A stretch of 64,000 nt of DNA, from contig NZ_KE007326.1 of the NCBI RefSeq assembly GCF_000397065.2, forward strand, positions 260,124 through 324,123. The letters run 5' to 3'. A model generated the notes under the pieces. That model saw only the letters and a program-made list of their open reading frames with translations. It was not told where the DNA came from and made no database searches. This DNA comes from Marinobacter lipolyticus SM19 (GTDB lineage Bacteria; Pseudomonadota; Gammaproteobacteria; Pseudomonadales; Oleiphilaceae). Shown piece after piece: positions 16,783-25,692 of this stretch (position 1 is its first letter; every line of letters starts with the position of its first letter). Position numbers and translations under genes: made by a program.

Positions 16783-18573
16783 ATGACACAGCATTTCACC
16801 AAAGCCACCAGCAGTTTTGCCGCCCTTGGTCGCTTGCTGCGCTATGCCAGAGGGTATCGGCGACAGATCATTGCGGCCACTGCCTGCTCCATCATCAATA
16901 AGCTTTTCGACATTGCTCCGGAAATCCTTATTGGTATCGCCATTGATGTGGTGGTCAACAAAGAAGAGAGTTTTGTGGCTGGCCTGGGGTTCGAAACCGC
17001 CCAGGAACAGATCACCATTCTGGCCGTTCTGACCTTCTTTATCTGGGCCGGGGAATCCCTGTTCGAGTATCTGTTTCAGGTTCTCTGGCGCAACCTGGCC
17101 CAGCGCCTGCAATCGGACCTGCGACAGGATGCCTACGAACATGCCCAGCGTCTGGACATGAGCTTTTTCGAGGCCCGCAGCTCCGGCCAACTGGTCGCCA
17201 CCATGAACGACGACGTAAACCAGTTGGAACGCTTTCTGGACGGTGGTGCCAACGCCATGATTCAGGTGTTGGTAACCGTAGTCGCCGTCGGCGCCGTGTT
17301 CTTTGTACTGTCACCGCTGATTGCCCTGCTGGCGTTTACCCCGATCCCCCTGATTGTCTGGGGAGCCTTCTATTTCCAGCGTAAAGCCGGACCACTGTAC
17401 GCAGATGTGAGGGAGAAAGTAGGCGACCTCTCCAGCCGTCTGGCCAACAATCTTGGCGGCATCGCCACCATTAAGAGCTTCACCGCTGAACAACGCGAAG
17501 CTGAACGCCTGAAAGCCAGCAGCGAGGCATACGTGGAGGCCAATCGCCAGGCCATCCGTATCAGTTCCGCTTTCATTCCTGTTATTCGCATGGCAATCCT
17601 CGCCGGCTTCCTCGCCACCTTCACCGTTGGCGGCATGATGGCACTGGAAGGCACTCTCAATGTCGGTGCCTACGGCGTGCTGGTGTTCCTGACCCAACGC
17701 CTGCTGTGGCCACTGACCGGCCTGGCGGAAGTTATCGACCTGTTTGAGCGTGCCATGGCCAGCACGCGGCGGATCCTGGACTTGCTGGCAGAACCGGTCC
17801 ATGTGCGGGACGAAGCTGACACGCCTCTGCCGGAGCCGGTTCGCGGCAGCGTCAAATTCAACAATGTGAGCTTCCACTACCCTTCCAGCGGTGCCGGTAT
17901 CACCGGTATCAGCCTGGACGTGCCGGCCGGAAATACCTTGGCACTGGTCGGCGCAACTGGCTCCGGGAAATCCACCCTGATCAAGCTGTTGCTGCGTTTT
18001 TACGACCCGACGGAAGGTACGATTCAAATCGATGACAAGCCGATACAATCAGTCAGCCTGAAATCACTGCGGAACGCCATCGGCCTGGTCAGCCAGGACG
18101 TCTACCTGTTTGAAGGCACCATTCGGGACAACCTGGCCTACGGCAGGCCCGGCGCCAGCGACGAAGACATCATCGACGCCGCCCGTACCGCTGAAGCCTG
18201 GTCCTTTATTGAAGCCCTGCCCAACGGACTGGATACCGAGGTGGGTGAGCGTGGTGTCCGCCTGTCCGGCGGCCAGCGTCAACGCCTTTCCCTGGCCCGC
18301 GCGCTGTTGAAAAATCCACCGATTCTGGTTTTGGACGAAGCCACCAGCGCGGTGGACAACGAAACCGAGGCGGCCATCCAGCGGTCTCTGAAGCGCATCG
18401 GCCATAACCGTACGGTGATTATGATCGCCCATCGACTCTCCACCATTGTGGACGCGGACACCATCGCAGTTGTGGAGAACGGTAAGGTCGTGGAAAAAGG
18501 CAGCCATCAGACGCTGCTGGACAAAAACGGCGCCTACGCCGCCCAGTGGCGGGGGCAGACCGGACAGGCCTGA
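16783..18573 (+). CDS. ABC exporter, fused membrane and ATPase domains (MsbA-like)
   Basis: A 596-residue half-transporter. Six membrane helices lie in residues ~1-320, with an ABC exporter linker (RQDAYEHAQRLDMSFFEARS). The nucleotide-binding domain has Walker A GATGSGKST, signature LSGGQRQRLSLARALL, Walker B ILVLDEATSAVDN and the switch His in IAHRLSTI. It would work as a homodimer in the inner membrane exporting lipids, drugs or a siderophore. It directly precedes the iron-siderophore uptake genes and a candidate Fur box, which raises the possibility of siderophore export, but the box lies after its own coding region. Confidence 0.93.
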   Translation: MTQHFTKATSSFAALGRLLRYARGYRRQIIAATACSIINKLFDIAPEILIGIAIDVVVNKEESFVAGLGFETAQEQITILAVLTFFIWAGESLFEYLFQVLWRNLAQRLQSDLRQDAYEHAQRLDMSFFEARSSGQLVATMNDDVNQLERFLDGGANAMIQVLVTVVAVGAVFFVLSPLIALLAFTPIPLIVWGAFYFQRKAGPLYADVREKVGDLSSRLANNLGGIATIKSFTAEQREAERLKASSEAYVEANRQAIRISSAFIPVIRMAILAGFLATFTVGGMMALEGTLNVGAYGVLVFLTQRLLWPLTGLAEVIDLFERAMASTRRILDLLAEPVHVRDEADTPLPEPVRGSVKFNNVSFHYPSSGAGITGISLDVPAGNTLALVGATGSGKSTLIKLLLRFYDPTEGTIQIDDKPIQSVSLKSLRNAIGLVSQDVYLFEGTIRDNLAYGRPGASDEDIIDAARTAEAWSFIEALPNGLDTEVGERGVRLSGGQRQRLSLARALLKNPPILVLDEATSAVDNETEAAIQRSLKRIGHNRTVIMIAHRLSTIVDADTIAVVENGKVVEKGSHQTLLDKNGAYAAQWRGQTGQA

Positions 18574-18583
18574 TCATTATAAT

Positions 18584-18603
18584 ATTGATAGTAATTCGCA
18601 TTT
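18584..18603 (+). promoter_or_regulatory. Candidate Fur box upstream of fhuC
   Basis: ATTGATAGTAATTCGCATTT resembles the gammaproteobacterial Fur consensus (AATGATAATNATTCNCATT style). It sits about 50 bases upstream of the siderophore ATPase start and shares ATTCGCATT with the box before the TonB receptor, suggesting iron-dependent repression of the uptake operon. Confidence 0.65.
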
Positions 18604-18655
18604 AGATTATTCTTCAGGCCCTAGGAATCCATCTCAAAGAACGAAGGGAGTCTGT

Positions 18656-19429
18656 ATGTCTGCGTTCTTCAAAGTATCCAGCCTGGGTGTAGATATTGGC
18701 GACGCCGGCATACTGCGCAATATCAACCTTGAGTTTCGCGAAGGCGAAGTCACTGCCCTGCTTGGACACAACGGCTCCGGCAAGTCCACGCTGCTGAAAG
18801 TTCTGGCCCGCCAGTTATCACCATCCTCTGGCGAGGTCAGCGTACTGGGCACTTCGTTTAACAGTACGGGTGCCCGTGAATTTGCCCGCATCGTAGGCTA
18901 CCTTCCCCAACACCCCCCTGGGACCGATGGACTGACGGTACGCGAACTGGTGGCTCTTGGCCGCTACCCATGGAGAGGACCTCTGGGGCGCTATAACGAA
19001 GACGATCACCAGTTGATCGATCAGGCGATTGACGACACCGGACTCCGTCACTTCCAGCATCGTTCCGTCGATACCCTCTCAGGAGGTGAACGCCAGCGCG
19101 CCTGGATCGCCATGCTGCTGGCGCAACAAACCCGGTGCCTGTTACTGGACGAACCCATCTCCGCCCTGGATGTGAAGCACCAGGTAGAGACTCTACGCCT
19201 GGTACACCGCCTGGCCGAAGAGCGGGAGTTAACGGTGATCGTAGTCCTTCACGACGTGGATCTCGCCGCCCGCTTCTGCGACCGATTGGTGGCTCTGAAA
19301 ACCGGAGAGTTCGTTGCAGACGGAAGCCCACGCGAGATTATGGATTCCGGCATTCTCGAAACCATTTACGGTGTGCCCATGGGCGTGATGGAGCGGGCGC
19401 CGGGGCAGTGGGTCTCCTATGTTCACTAA
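18656..19429 (+). CDS. fhuC: Iron-siderophore ABC transporter ATPase (FhuC-like)
   Basis: A 257-residue ATPase of the iron-siderophore/B12 uptake class. Walker A is LLGHNGSGKST, the signature is LSGGERQRAWIAMLLAQ, Walker B is CLLLDEPISALD and the switch His is in VVLHDVDLAARFCD. It powers the FhuB-like permease. GAAGGGAG lies six bases before the ATG. Its 3' end overlaps the binding-protein gene by 11 bases, so the uptake genes form one operon behind the Fur box. Confidence 0.93.
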   Translation: MSAFFKVSSLGVDIGDAGILRNINLEFREGEVTALLGHNGSGKSTLLKVLARQLSPSSGEVSVLGTSFNSTGAREFARIVGYLPQHPPGTDGLTVRELVALGRYPWRGPLGRYNEDDHQLIDQAIDDTGLRHFQHRSVDTLSGGERQRAWIAMLLAQQTRCLLLDEPISALDVKHQVETLRLVHRLAEERELTVIVVLHDVDLAARFCDRLVALKTGEFVADGSPREIMDSGILETIYGVPMGVMERAPGQWVSYVH

Positions 19430-20351
19430 CCCCCGACTGTTTCACCTGATCACCGCCCTGTTTTTGAGCATGCTACCAACACTGGCCGGCGCCGGTACCT
19501 GGCAACATGAACAAGGCACCCTCACCCTCGACGAGCCCCCAAAACGGGTGATTACCCTGAACTGGGCGGCCACCGAAACCCTGTTACTCCTGGGCGTTAC
19601 GCCTGTCGGTGTGGCGGATCGGGATGGTTACTCAGTCTGGGTCAAGGAACCGGCCCTCCCGGACGGCGTACACGATATCGGCGCCCGGGTGGCACCAAGC
19701 CTGGAGGCCATCGCTGAATTGAAACCGGATCTGATTGTGACCAGCTCGGAAATGGCGCCGGCCGCACAACTGTTGGAACGAATAGCGCCCACCTATGTGA
19801 TCAGTGCTTACCGGGAAGAAAGCCAGCCGTTCGACAAGGCCCGGGAGATGCTACTGACACTGGGTGAGATGCTGGATCGCGAGGAGCGCGCGCGCGCCAT
19901 CCTGGCGGACATAGAGCAGACTCTCGATACCCAGCGCCAACGACTGGAAAAGGCAGGATTGACCGACAGGCCCGTGGCCCTGGTGAACTTTCTGGACGAT
20001 CGACATGTGCGGATCTACGCACCGAACGGCCTCTACCAACGCGCCCTTGACGGGCTTGGATTGACCAACGCCTGGTCACGGAAAGGCAATTTCTGGGGGT
20101 TTTCGGTAGTCGGGCTCGAGGCTATCGCCCCTTACCAGGACAGCCGCGTCGTGGTTATTTCCCCAACGCTGCCTGGCCTGTCCGATAATCTGGCCAACAG
20201 CCCTTTCTGGACCTATCTGCCGCCGGTAAAGCGCGAACAGATCTATCAGATTGATGCCACCTGGCCATTTGGCAGTGTATTTCCGATTAAACGGCTCGCG
20301 AAACAGCTGACCGATAGTTTGCTGGAAGGAGGCTCCGACAATGTACGCTGA
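19419..20351 (+). CDS. fhuD: Periplasmic siderophore-binding protein (FhuD-like)
   Basis: A 310-residue class III solute-binding protein. A signal peptide (LITALFLSMLPTLAGAG) is followed by two lobes with family motifs: PPKRVITLNWAATETLLLLG, the APSLEAIAELKPDLIVTSS region, and a long bridging helix. It captures ferric siderophore in the periplasm and delivers it to the FhuB-like permease. It overlaps fhuC upstream and fhuB downstream by about 11 bases on each side. The chelate (hydroxamate or other) cannot be predicted. Confidence 0.92.
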   Translation: MFTNPRLFHLITALFLSMLPTLAGAGTWQHEQGTLTLDEPPKRVITLNWAATETLLLLGVTPVGVADRDGYSVWVKEPALPDGVHDIGARVAPSLEAIAELKPDLIVTSSEMAPAAQLLERIAPTYVISAYREESQPFDKAREMLLTLGEMLDREERARAILADIEQTLDTQRQRLEKAGLTDRPVALVNFLDDRHVRIYAPNGLYQRALDGLGLTNAWSRKGNFWGFSVVGLEAIAPYQDSRVVVISPTLPGLSDNLANSPFWTYLPPVKREQIYQIDATWPFGSVFPIKRLAKQLTDSLLEGGSDNVR

Positions 20352-22371
20352 CACCTCCACCCTGCCTTTGGCACGTCCAACCATTCCGGCCACACTGCCG
20401 ATTGCAGCGGTTATTCTCTGGCTCGGCGCTCTCTTCGCCAGCGCCACGCCCTGGCTGAATCAGTTGGACCCAATCGCAATACTTTCCGCATTCTGGACAT
20501 TCAACCCTGATCAGTATGCATCGGTGCTTGCCCATTACAGCTGGGCACCCCGCGTGTCCATTGCCATGCTGATTGGCTGTGGTTTGGGGTTGGCGGGGGC
20601 CGTTACCCAGCAGATCCTCGGCAACCCGCTGGCGTCCCCCACCACGCTCGGTGTCGAAGCCGGTGGTCAGTTTGGTGTGACCGTAGCCACTTTGTTTGCG
20701 CCGGGCCTGCTTGCGTTCAGCCCGGATCTCGCCGCCATCGGGGGCGGTTTACTGGCCATCGGGCTGGTGATTGCGCTGACCTGGCGCCTGGGCTTTTCAC
20801 CGGTGACGGTCATTCTCGCAGGGCTGGTGATCACCTTTTTCCTGGGCGCCATGAACATGGCCTTTCTGCTGCTTAAGGGAGAATGGCTCGGCAACCTGTA
20901 CATCTGGGGAGCTGGCTCCCTGGTACAGAATAACTGGGGTCCGTTTATGGATCTCTGGCCCCGGGTCCTGGTGCTCGCAATCCTGATGTTACTGCTGATG
21001 CGACCGTTACAATTGCTCCAGCTGGGGCAGGCATCCGCCAGCTCACTGGGGGCCCGTGTAGGGCTGATCCGTGTGTTGGCATTGTTACTGGTGGTATTGA
21101 TGAGTACCACCGTGGTCAGCCGGGTCGGGGTCGTCGCTTTTATCGGCCTCGCGGCGCCGGTACTGGCCCGGCTCCTGGGAGCACGCACCCTGGGCAGCCG
21201 CTTGCTTTGGAGCACGGTGATGGGGGGCGGCCTGCTGCTGTTGGCGGACACCCTCGCACATTGGGCGTCGACATGGGGTGACGGTTCCCTGGTCCCGACA
21301 GGAACCACAACAGCGCTGATCGGTGGCCCCGTTATCCTGCTGGCCCTGCAAGGCCTCAGGAATACCCACCACATGCCCGGCCAGGAATCGAGCCCGGCCG
21401 GCTTCCAGCCCAAACGACGCTCACCGGTCATAATCAGTGGCGTCATCGTCACCCTGCTACTGGCCACCATCGTCATCTCAATGGGCTGGTCTCCGGGACT
21501 GGACGGCTGGAACTGGACCCCCATCTCGCAATGGCATGAAGCCTGGGTCTGGAGAGGTCCGAGACTGCTGGCAGCGACCCTTGCAGGTGTTGCCCTGGGA
21601 CTGGCGGGCACACTGATTCAACGCATGACAGGCAACCCCATGGGAAGTCCGGAGATGCTGGGCATCAGTGGTGGCGCCGCCCTGGTCATGGTGATGATTG
21701 TATTGTCCGGCCTGGAAGTCGGACGCGCGGGGCAGCTTGGCGCGGCCACCCTCGGCGCCGCAGCGGCACTCGGTTTACTCATCCTGCTGGCACGAAAGCA
21801 CCGTTTCGCCGGCAACCAACTCCTTCTGGGTGGCCTGGCGCTGTATGTATTCATGGACGCAGGCCTACGGCTGGTCATGGCCTCTGGCGGCACCGTGGCG
21901 GCTCAGCTTCTGAACTGGATGTACGGCTCCACCTGGCTGACGTCCGAAAACGAAGCCTTTGGCCTGATGGCATTCATTGTTCTGATCTGCGGTCTTCTGT
22001 GCCTGGTGGTGCGTCCGCTAACACTGCTGCCGCTTGGTGATACGTCCGCCTCGGCGCTGGGGTTACCGGTTGCCAAGGCTCGCCTGCTACTCCTGTTGGT
22101 TGCCGCCGTACTAACTGCATCAGCTACAGTGGTGATCGGCCCCCTGAGCTTTGTGGGCCTGATAGCACCTCATCTCGCCCGCGTACTCGGCCAGCAGACA
22201 GTCGGCCGTCAGATGATTGTGGCCGCCCTGGTCGGCGGGCTTCTGCTGGCTGCTGCCGATTATCTGTCCCGTATTGTGGTTTACCCTGGCCAGCTACCAG
22301 CCGGATTACTTGCAGCGCTGGTCGGCGGTGTCTACTTCCTGTGGGGGCTGAGTCGTCATGGCCGTGCCTGA
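20341..22371 (+). CDS. fhuB: Siderophore ABC permease, double-length (FhuB-like)
   Basis: A 676-residue permease made of two fused FecCD-type halves, the layout specific to FhuB. Each half repeats the family motif: GCGLGLAGAVTQQILGNPLA in the first, then GVALGLAGTLIQRMTGNPMG in the second, plus paired GLAAPVLARLLGA and GLIAPHLARVLGQ segments that contact the ATPase. About twenty membrane helices are expected. GGAGG precedes the ATG. It overlaps the fhuF-like gene by 14 bases. Confidence 0.95.
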   Translation: MYADTSTLPLARPTIPATLPIAAVILWLGALFASATPWLNQLDPIAILSAFWTFNPDQYASVLAHYSWAPRVSIAMLIGCGLGLAGAVTQQILGNPLASPTTLGVEAGGQFGVTVATLFAPGLLAFSPDLAAIGGGLLAIGLVIALTWRLGFSPVTVILAGLVITFFLGAMNMAFLLLKGEWLGNLYIWGAGSLVQNNWGPFMDLWPRVLVLAILMLLLMRPLQLLQLGQASASSLGARVGLIRVLALLLVVLMSTTVVSRVGVVAFIGLAAPVLARLLGARTLGSRLLWSTVMGGGLLLLADTLAHWASTWGDGSLVPTGTTTALIGGPVILLALQGLRNTHHMPGQESSPAGFQPKRRSPVIISGVIVTLLLATIVISMGWSPGLDGWNWTPISQWHEAWVWRGPRLLAATLAGVALGLAGTLIQRMTGNPMGSPEMLGISGGAALVMVMIVLSGLEVGRAGQLGAATLGAAAALGLLILLARKHRFAGNQLLLGGLALYVFMDAGLRLVMASGGTVAAQLLNWMYGSTWLTSENEAFGLMAFIVLICGLLCLVVRPLTLLPLGDTSASALGLPVAKARLLLLLVAAVLTASATVVIGPLSFVGLIAPHLARVLGQQTVGRQMIVAALVGGLLLAAADYLSRIVVYPGQLPAGLLAALVGGVYFLWGLSRHGRA

Positions 22372-23173
22372 ACCGGAACTCCGGCTTTGGCCGGAGCATT
22401 ACCGTCACCTGCTTGCCGAATCCGGACTGGACCGGGATGCTGAGCTGGCCGGCGCCCTACAGCCCGAAGATATCAACCGAACGGCCTTGTTCTCACTGGC
22501 ACAAGGCCTTCGGGACCCAGAATTATTACGCCAGCAGGTTCGCACTGACTATCCCGATGCACAGGATAACCGCGCGGTCACCGCGCGGTTATCGGTGCTG
22601 CAGCAGGATCTTGCCCTGAACATTATCGCACCGCAGACCTTACGGCTATTCCTGCACGGGAAAGCGCCTCAGCCGGATCCTGAAAGGATTTTTCTAGGTG
22701 CATTACGCCCAGGGGAACAAACGTCACCACGCTGGTTTCTGGCGGCCAATGCAACTCCTGTCGACGTTTGTGAGTTTGTCAGTGGCATGGAAGCACAGGT
22801 GAATGCCTGGTACCCGGTCTTTCGGCAATCACTTGGCGTCAGTCCTGGCGCTTACTGGAGCAGTGTTGGTCTGGGCCTGGGGGCACCTTTTTCCGTGGTC
22901 TGGAATCGTGGGGAACCGTCAGCCGTATGCCAGCTTGCGCAGGCATGGCTGAACCAATTCGAGTGCGATGCCAACCGCTTTATTGACTGGATACCCGCCG
23001 AGTTCAGCGGGCAATCATGCGCAATTCCTCAGCGCAAAGGCTGCTGCCTGAAGTATCTGTTACCGGAAGGGGGGTACTGCGGAACCTGTGGTATCTATCG
23101 AAAGGAACGTATGGCAACACTCAGCCACCAAAAGCCGAGCTCAACACCAGGCCAATGGCGACCAGGCCTATAA
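22358..23173 (+). CDS. fhuF: Siderophore-iron reductase (FhuF-like)
   Basis: A 271-residue protein whose C-terminus holds the FhuF iron-sulphur motif CCx10CxxC (GCCLKYLLPEGGYCGTCGIY). FhuF proteins are cytoplasmic or membrane-associated 2Fe-2S reductases that release iron from hydroxamate siderophores by reduction. It is the last gene of the fhuC-D-B-F operon and is translationally coupled to fhuB. Its last 53 bases overlap a small ORF on the opposite strand. Confidence 0.92.
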   Translation: MAVPEPELRLWPEHYRHLLAESGLDRDAELAGALQPEDINRTALFSLAQGLRDPELLRQQVRTDYPDAQDNRAVTARLSVLQQDLALNIIAPQTLRLFLHGKAPQPDPERIFLGALRPGEQTSPRWFLAANATPVDVCEFVSGMEAQVNAWYPVFRQSLGVSPGAYWSSVGLGLGAPFSVVWNRGEPSAVCQLAQAWLNQFECDANRFIDWIPAEFSGQSCAIPQRKGCCLKYLLPEGGYCGTCGIYRKERMATLSHQKPSSTPGQWRPGL

Positions 23174-23231
23174 GCAGCCCGGAACTCGCGGCTATTTTTA
23201 ATCCTTCAATCATTTCCTGCTCGGGTGTCAT
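23121..23231 (-). CDS. 36-residue membrane mini-protein
   Basis: Reading the minus strand gives ATG at 23231 and TGA at 23121-23123, encoding a 36-residue peptide. It starts MTPEQEMIEGLK, has one membrane helix (AASSGLLIGLVAIGLVLSSA) and ends FGG. An unusually good ribosome site (GGAGGGCAGGG) lies directly upstream. It is downstream of the TonB receptor on the same strand, after a stem-loop, and overlaps the 3' end of fhuF. I do not recognise a family. Such mini membrane proteins often bind and modulate a transporter, but here that is only inference. Confidence 0.6.
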   Translation of the reverse strand: MTPEQEMIEGLKIAASSGLLIGLVAIGLVLSSAFGG

Positions 23232-23298
23232 TCCCTGCCCTCCCCTCAGCATCTGATCAGAATTTCGTATATCGATCTTTTACCATGGCCGAGTGTAT

Positions 23299-23326
23299 GC
23301 CGGAGCAGGAATACCCCTGCTCCGGC
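23299..23326 (-). terminator. Stem-loop after the TonB receptor gene
   Basis: A perfect 11-bp GC-rich stem (23299-23309 with 23316-23326) lies just past the receptor stop codon. There is no T run on the minus strand, so it may be an mRNA 3'-end stabiliser or processing site rather than a full intrinsic terminator, leaving room for read-through into the mini-ORF. Confidence 0.55.
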
Positions 23327-23332
23327 TGACTG

Positions 23333-25510
23333 TCAGTACGTCCAGGCAACTGTCAGGTTGGCATTGGCCGGTGCTCCGTAGAAACCCTGGGCCGAGGCGC
23401 CAAACTTCTTGAGACTCTCGATGTATTTCTCGTCAGTGACGTTGTTCACATTCAGAGTCGCATTCCAGTTACGGGCAAAGTCATAGCTGGCCATCAGGTC
23501 CAGAACCGCGTAGCTGCTTTGTTCGGTGACAATTGCGGAACCCGAATTCGGACCAACCGTGGCGATTCCCTGGTCCTGACTGATGCCTGACTGCCATCGC
23601 ACCTGACTACCCAGTTCAAGGCCATTCACGCCGGGCACCTTCCAGGTACCGCGCAATTGCGCCAGATGTTCCGGAATAAATTCCCGTGTCGAGTTTCCGT
23701 CCGCATCTTCAATGTTGACCCAGGTATAGCCGGCAAACAGCTGTATTCGGTCGGTCACATCACCCACGAACTCCAGCTCAACACCTTCGCTGCTGATACC
23801 GTCCACGCCACGATAGAAGGTATCGACACCATTCTCAAAGGTACCGTCGGCCTCGGCCAGATTCTCCTGTTTGGTCCGGAAAATGGCCGCGGTAGTGTTA
23901 ACGCGGTCATTGAGGAACTCACTCTTCAGCCCCAGTTCATAATTCACACCATCAATCGGATCCAGACGATCCCGGTTACTATCCACTTCCGTTTGTGGAG
24001 TGAAGATCTCGGTGTAGCTTGCGTACACAGAGTGATTGCGGTTGAGATCGTAAATCAGGCCTGCGTATGGGGTGTCAATCGCATCATAGCTGGTGTCCTG
24101 ACTATTGCCGTAGTTGATTCCCTCGGCATCCACCCAGGTCAGTCTCACACCGGTGATGGCCGTCAGTCGATCGGTCAGGGACCAGCGTGAAGCCAGATAA
24201 GTGCTGATTTCCTTGTCAGTCCAGTCAGATCCATCCACCCCGGCATCAAATGTCGGTTTGGGATAGTTGCCGTCCCACTCTTCCAGCGGTGGCAATGGAT
24301 CCCCGATGCCCTGACCATAACGTGATTCGTCAACGGTTTCCGAACGTGACCAGGTCGCACCCAACACCAGTTCATGGGTGCGATTGGCCAGTTGGAAAGG
24401 CCCGGTGGCATAGGCATCCACTACCAACTGCTTCACGTTCAGATCATACTGACTGGCGTATGCCATCAGCCCCTCCCCCGTTTCCCGATTGGGGGTACCA
24501 AACTGGTAGAACAGCTCGGACTCACTGTCCTGTTCAAGGCGTAACACAGAACCTTTGGCTTGCCAGCCTCCGCTCAGTTGTTGTTGTAGCTCGATGAAGC
24601 TGTTGTGGTTGGTGTTATCCCAAAAGGACCAGTCAGAGGCTGTGCTGGTGGAACGCTTGAAGTCCGTTGCCGATCCGTCGCTGTAAAACAGCGGCTGGGC
24701 ACCCCATAGCGGACTGTCAGTGTCGGAGGTCTGAGTGGCATGCCCCAGGGTCAACAAGGTCGTCTCGGTGATGTCGGTTTCCACAACACCATAAAACATC
24801 TGCTTCTCGTTGCTGTAACGATCGAGGTAAGAATCCCGATCCTGATATCCAGCGACAACGCGACCACGTACCCTGCCAGACTCGGACACGGAACCGGACA
24901 GGTCAGCGACGATACGGCGATTGTCCCAGGAGCCACCGGTCACGGCCACGGAGGCCTGTGTTTCTGCCGTCGGGCGCTTGCGGATGAAGTTAATTGTGGC
25001 TGACGGGTTGCCGGAGCCGGTCATCAGACCGTTGGCGCCGCGGAGCACCTCAATCCGGTCATAAAATGCGGTATCCAGGTCGCCCTGGACATTGTCATAA
25101 ACCGCGGGCAGGCCAACACCATCGTACTGGAAGTTGTTGATGTCAAAACCACGAGCAGTGTAGTAAGTCCGGTCTGTTTCCACCGATTCTACGGTTACTC
25201 CGGTCGTGCCCTCGAGCACATCGTTCACGTCATCCTGGCCAAAGTCATCCATCTGTTTGCGAGTAATCACCGTCACCGACTGGGGAGTTTCCCTGTGGGA
25301 CAGAGCCATTTTCATGGCGGTACTGGTTGCACCGGCTTTGTAACTGCCAGTGGACTCGGAAGACTCTACCCCCCTGTCTGCAGACACCTGGATGGCCTCC
25401 AGCGTGGTGGTTTCCTGTTCCTGCGCGACGGAAAAACCGGGCAAGCTGGCCCAGAAGATGGCACTGGCCAGCGCTTTGCGGCGAAAGCCGGTGGTCGGGG
25501 ACTGCGGCAT
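23333..25510 (-). CDS. TonB-dependent siderophore receptor
   Basis: A 725-residue outer-membrane receptor. A signal peptide (KALASAIFWASLPGFSVAQ) is followed by a TonB-box-like stretch (TLEAIQVSAD), a plug domain (SVTVITRKQMDDFGQDDVN) and a 22-strand barrel ending in an aromatic residue (TVAWTY), as required for BAM assembly. The plug and the RGANGLMTGSGNPSATINFI segment match the FhuA/FpvA/FoxA ferric-siderophore class. The ATG at 25510 has AGGAG eight bases upstream. It is convergent with the fhuCDBF operon and has its own Fur-like box, so both arms of uptake should be iron-regulated together. Confidence 0.95.
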   Translation of the reverse strand: MPQSPTTGFRRKALASAIFWASLPGFSVAQEQETTTLEAIQVSADRGVESSESTGSYKAGATSTAMKMALSHRETPQSVTVITRKQMDDFGQDDVNDVLEGTTGVTVESVETDRTYYTARGFDINNFQYDGVGLPAVYDNVQGDLDTAFYDRIEVLRGANGLMTGSGNPSATINFIRKRPTAETQASVAVTGGSWDNRRIVADLSGSVSESGRVRGRVVAGYQDRDSYLDRYSNEKQMFYGVVETDITETTLLTLGHATQTSDTDSPLWGAQPLFYSDGSATDFKRSTSTASDWSFWDNTNHNSFIELQQQLSGGWQAKGSVLRLEQDSESELFYQFGTPNRETGEGLMAYASQYDLNVKQLVVDAYATGPFQLANRTHELVLGATWSRSETVDESRYGQGIGDPLPPLEEWDGNYPKPTFDAGVDGSDWTDKEISTYLASRWSLTDRLTAITGVRLTWVDAEGINYGNSQDTSYDAIDTPYAGLIYDLNRNHSVYASYTEIFTPQTEVDSNRDRLDPIDGVNYELGLKSEFLNDRVNTTAAIFRTKQENLAEADGTFENGVDTFYRGVDGISSEGVELEFVGDVTDRIQLFAGYTWVNIEDADGNSTREFIPEHLAQLRGTWKVPGVNGLELGSQVRWQSGISQDQGIATVGPNSGSAIVTEQSSYAVLDLMASYDFARNWNATLNVNNVTDEKYIESLKKFGASAQGFYGAPANANLTVAWTY

Positions 25511-25555
25511 GACTTTTCTCCTGACTTCAGAATGATGAAAAACGGCCACCATCTT

Positions 25556-25575
25556 AATGCGAATCATTCTGATTT
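25556..25575 (-). promoter_or_regulatory. Candidate Fur box upstream of the TonB receptor
   Basis: The plus strand reads AATGCGAATCATTCTGATTT, a close match to the classic Fur operator. It lies 45-65 bases before the receptor start. A second, weaker AT-rich half-site (AAATGATAACTAATAAA) follows. The position also allows control of the divergent sugar dehydrogenase gene. Confidence 0.8.
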
Positions 25576-25692
25576 AAAACAGCAAATGATAACTAATAAA
25601 GGAAAATGAGTGAAAATCGATTACTCGCACATGAGCCTGACAGTGCTATTCTGAACATCAGCACGCCCGGCAACGCACAGAGGACAAGCACC

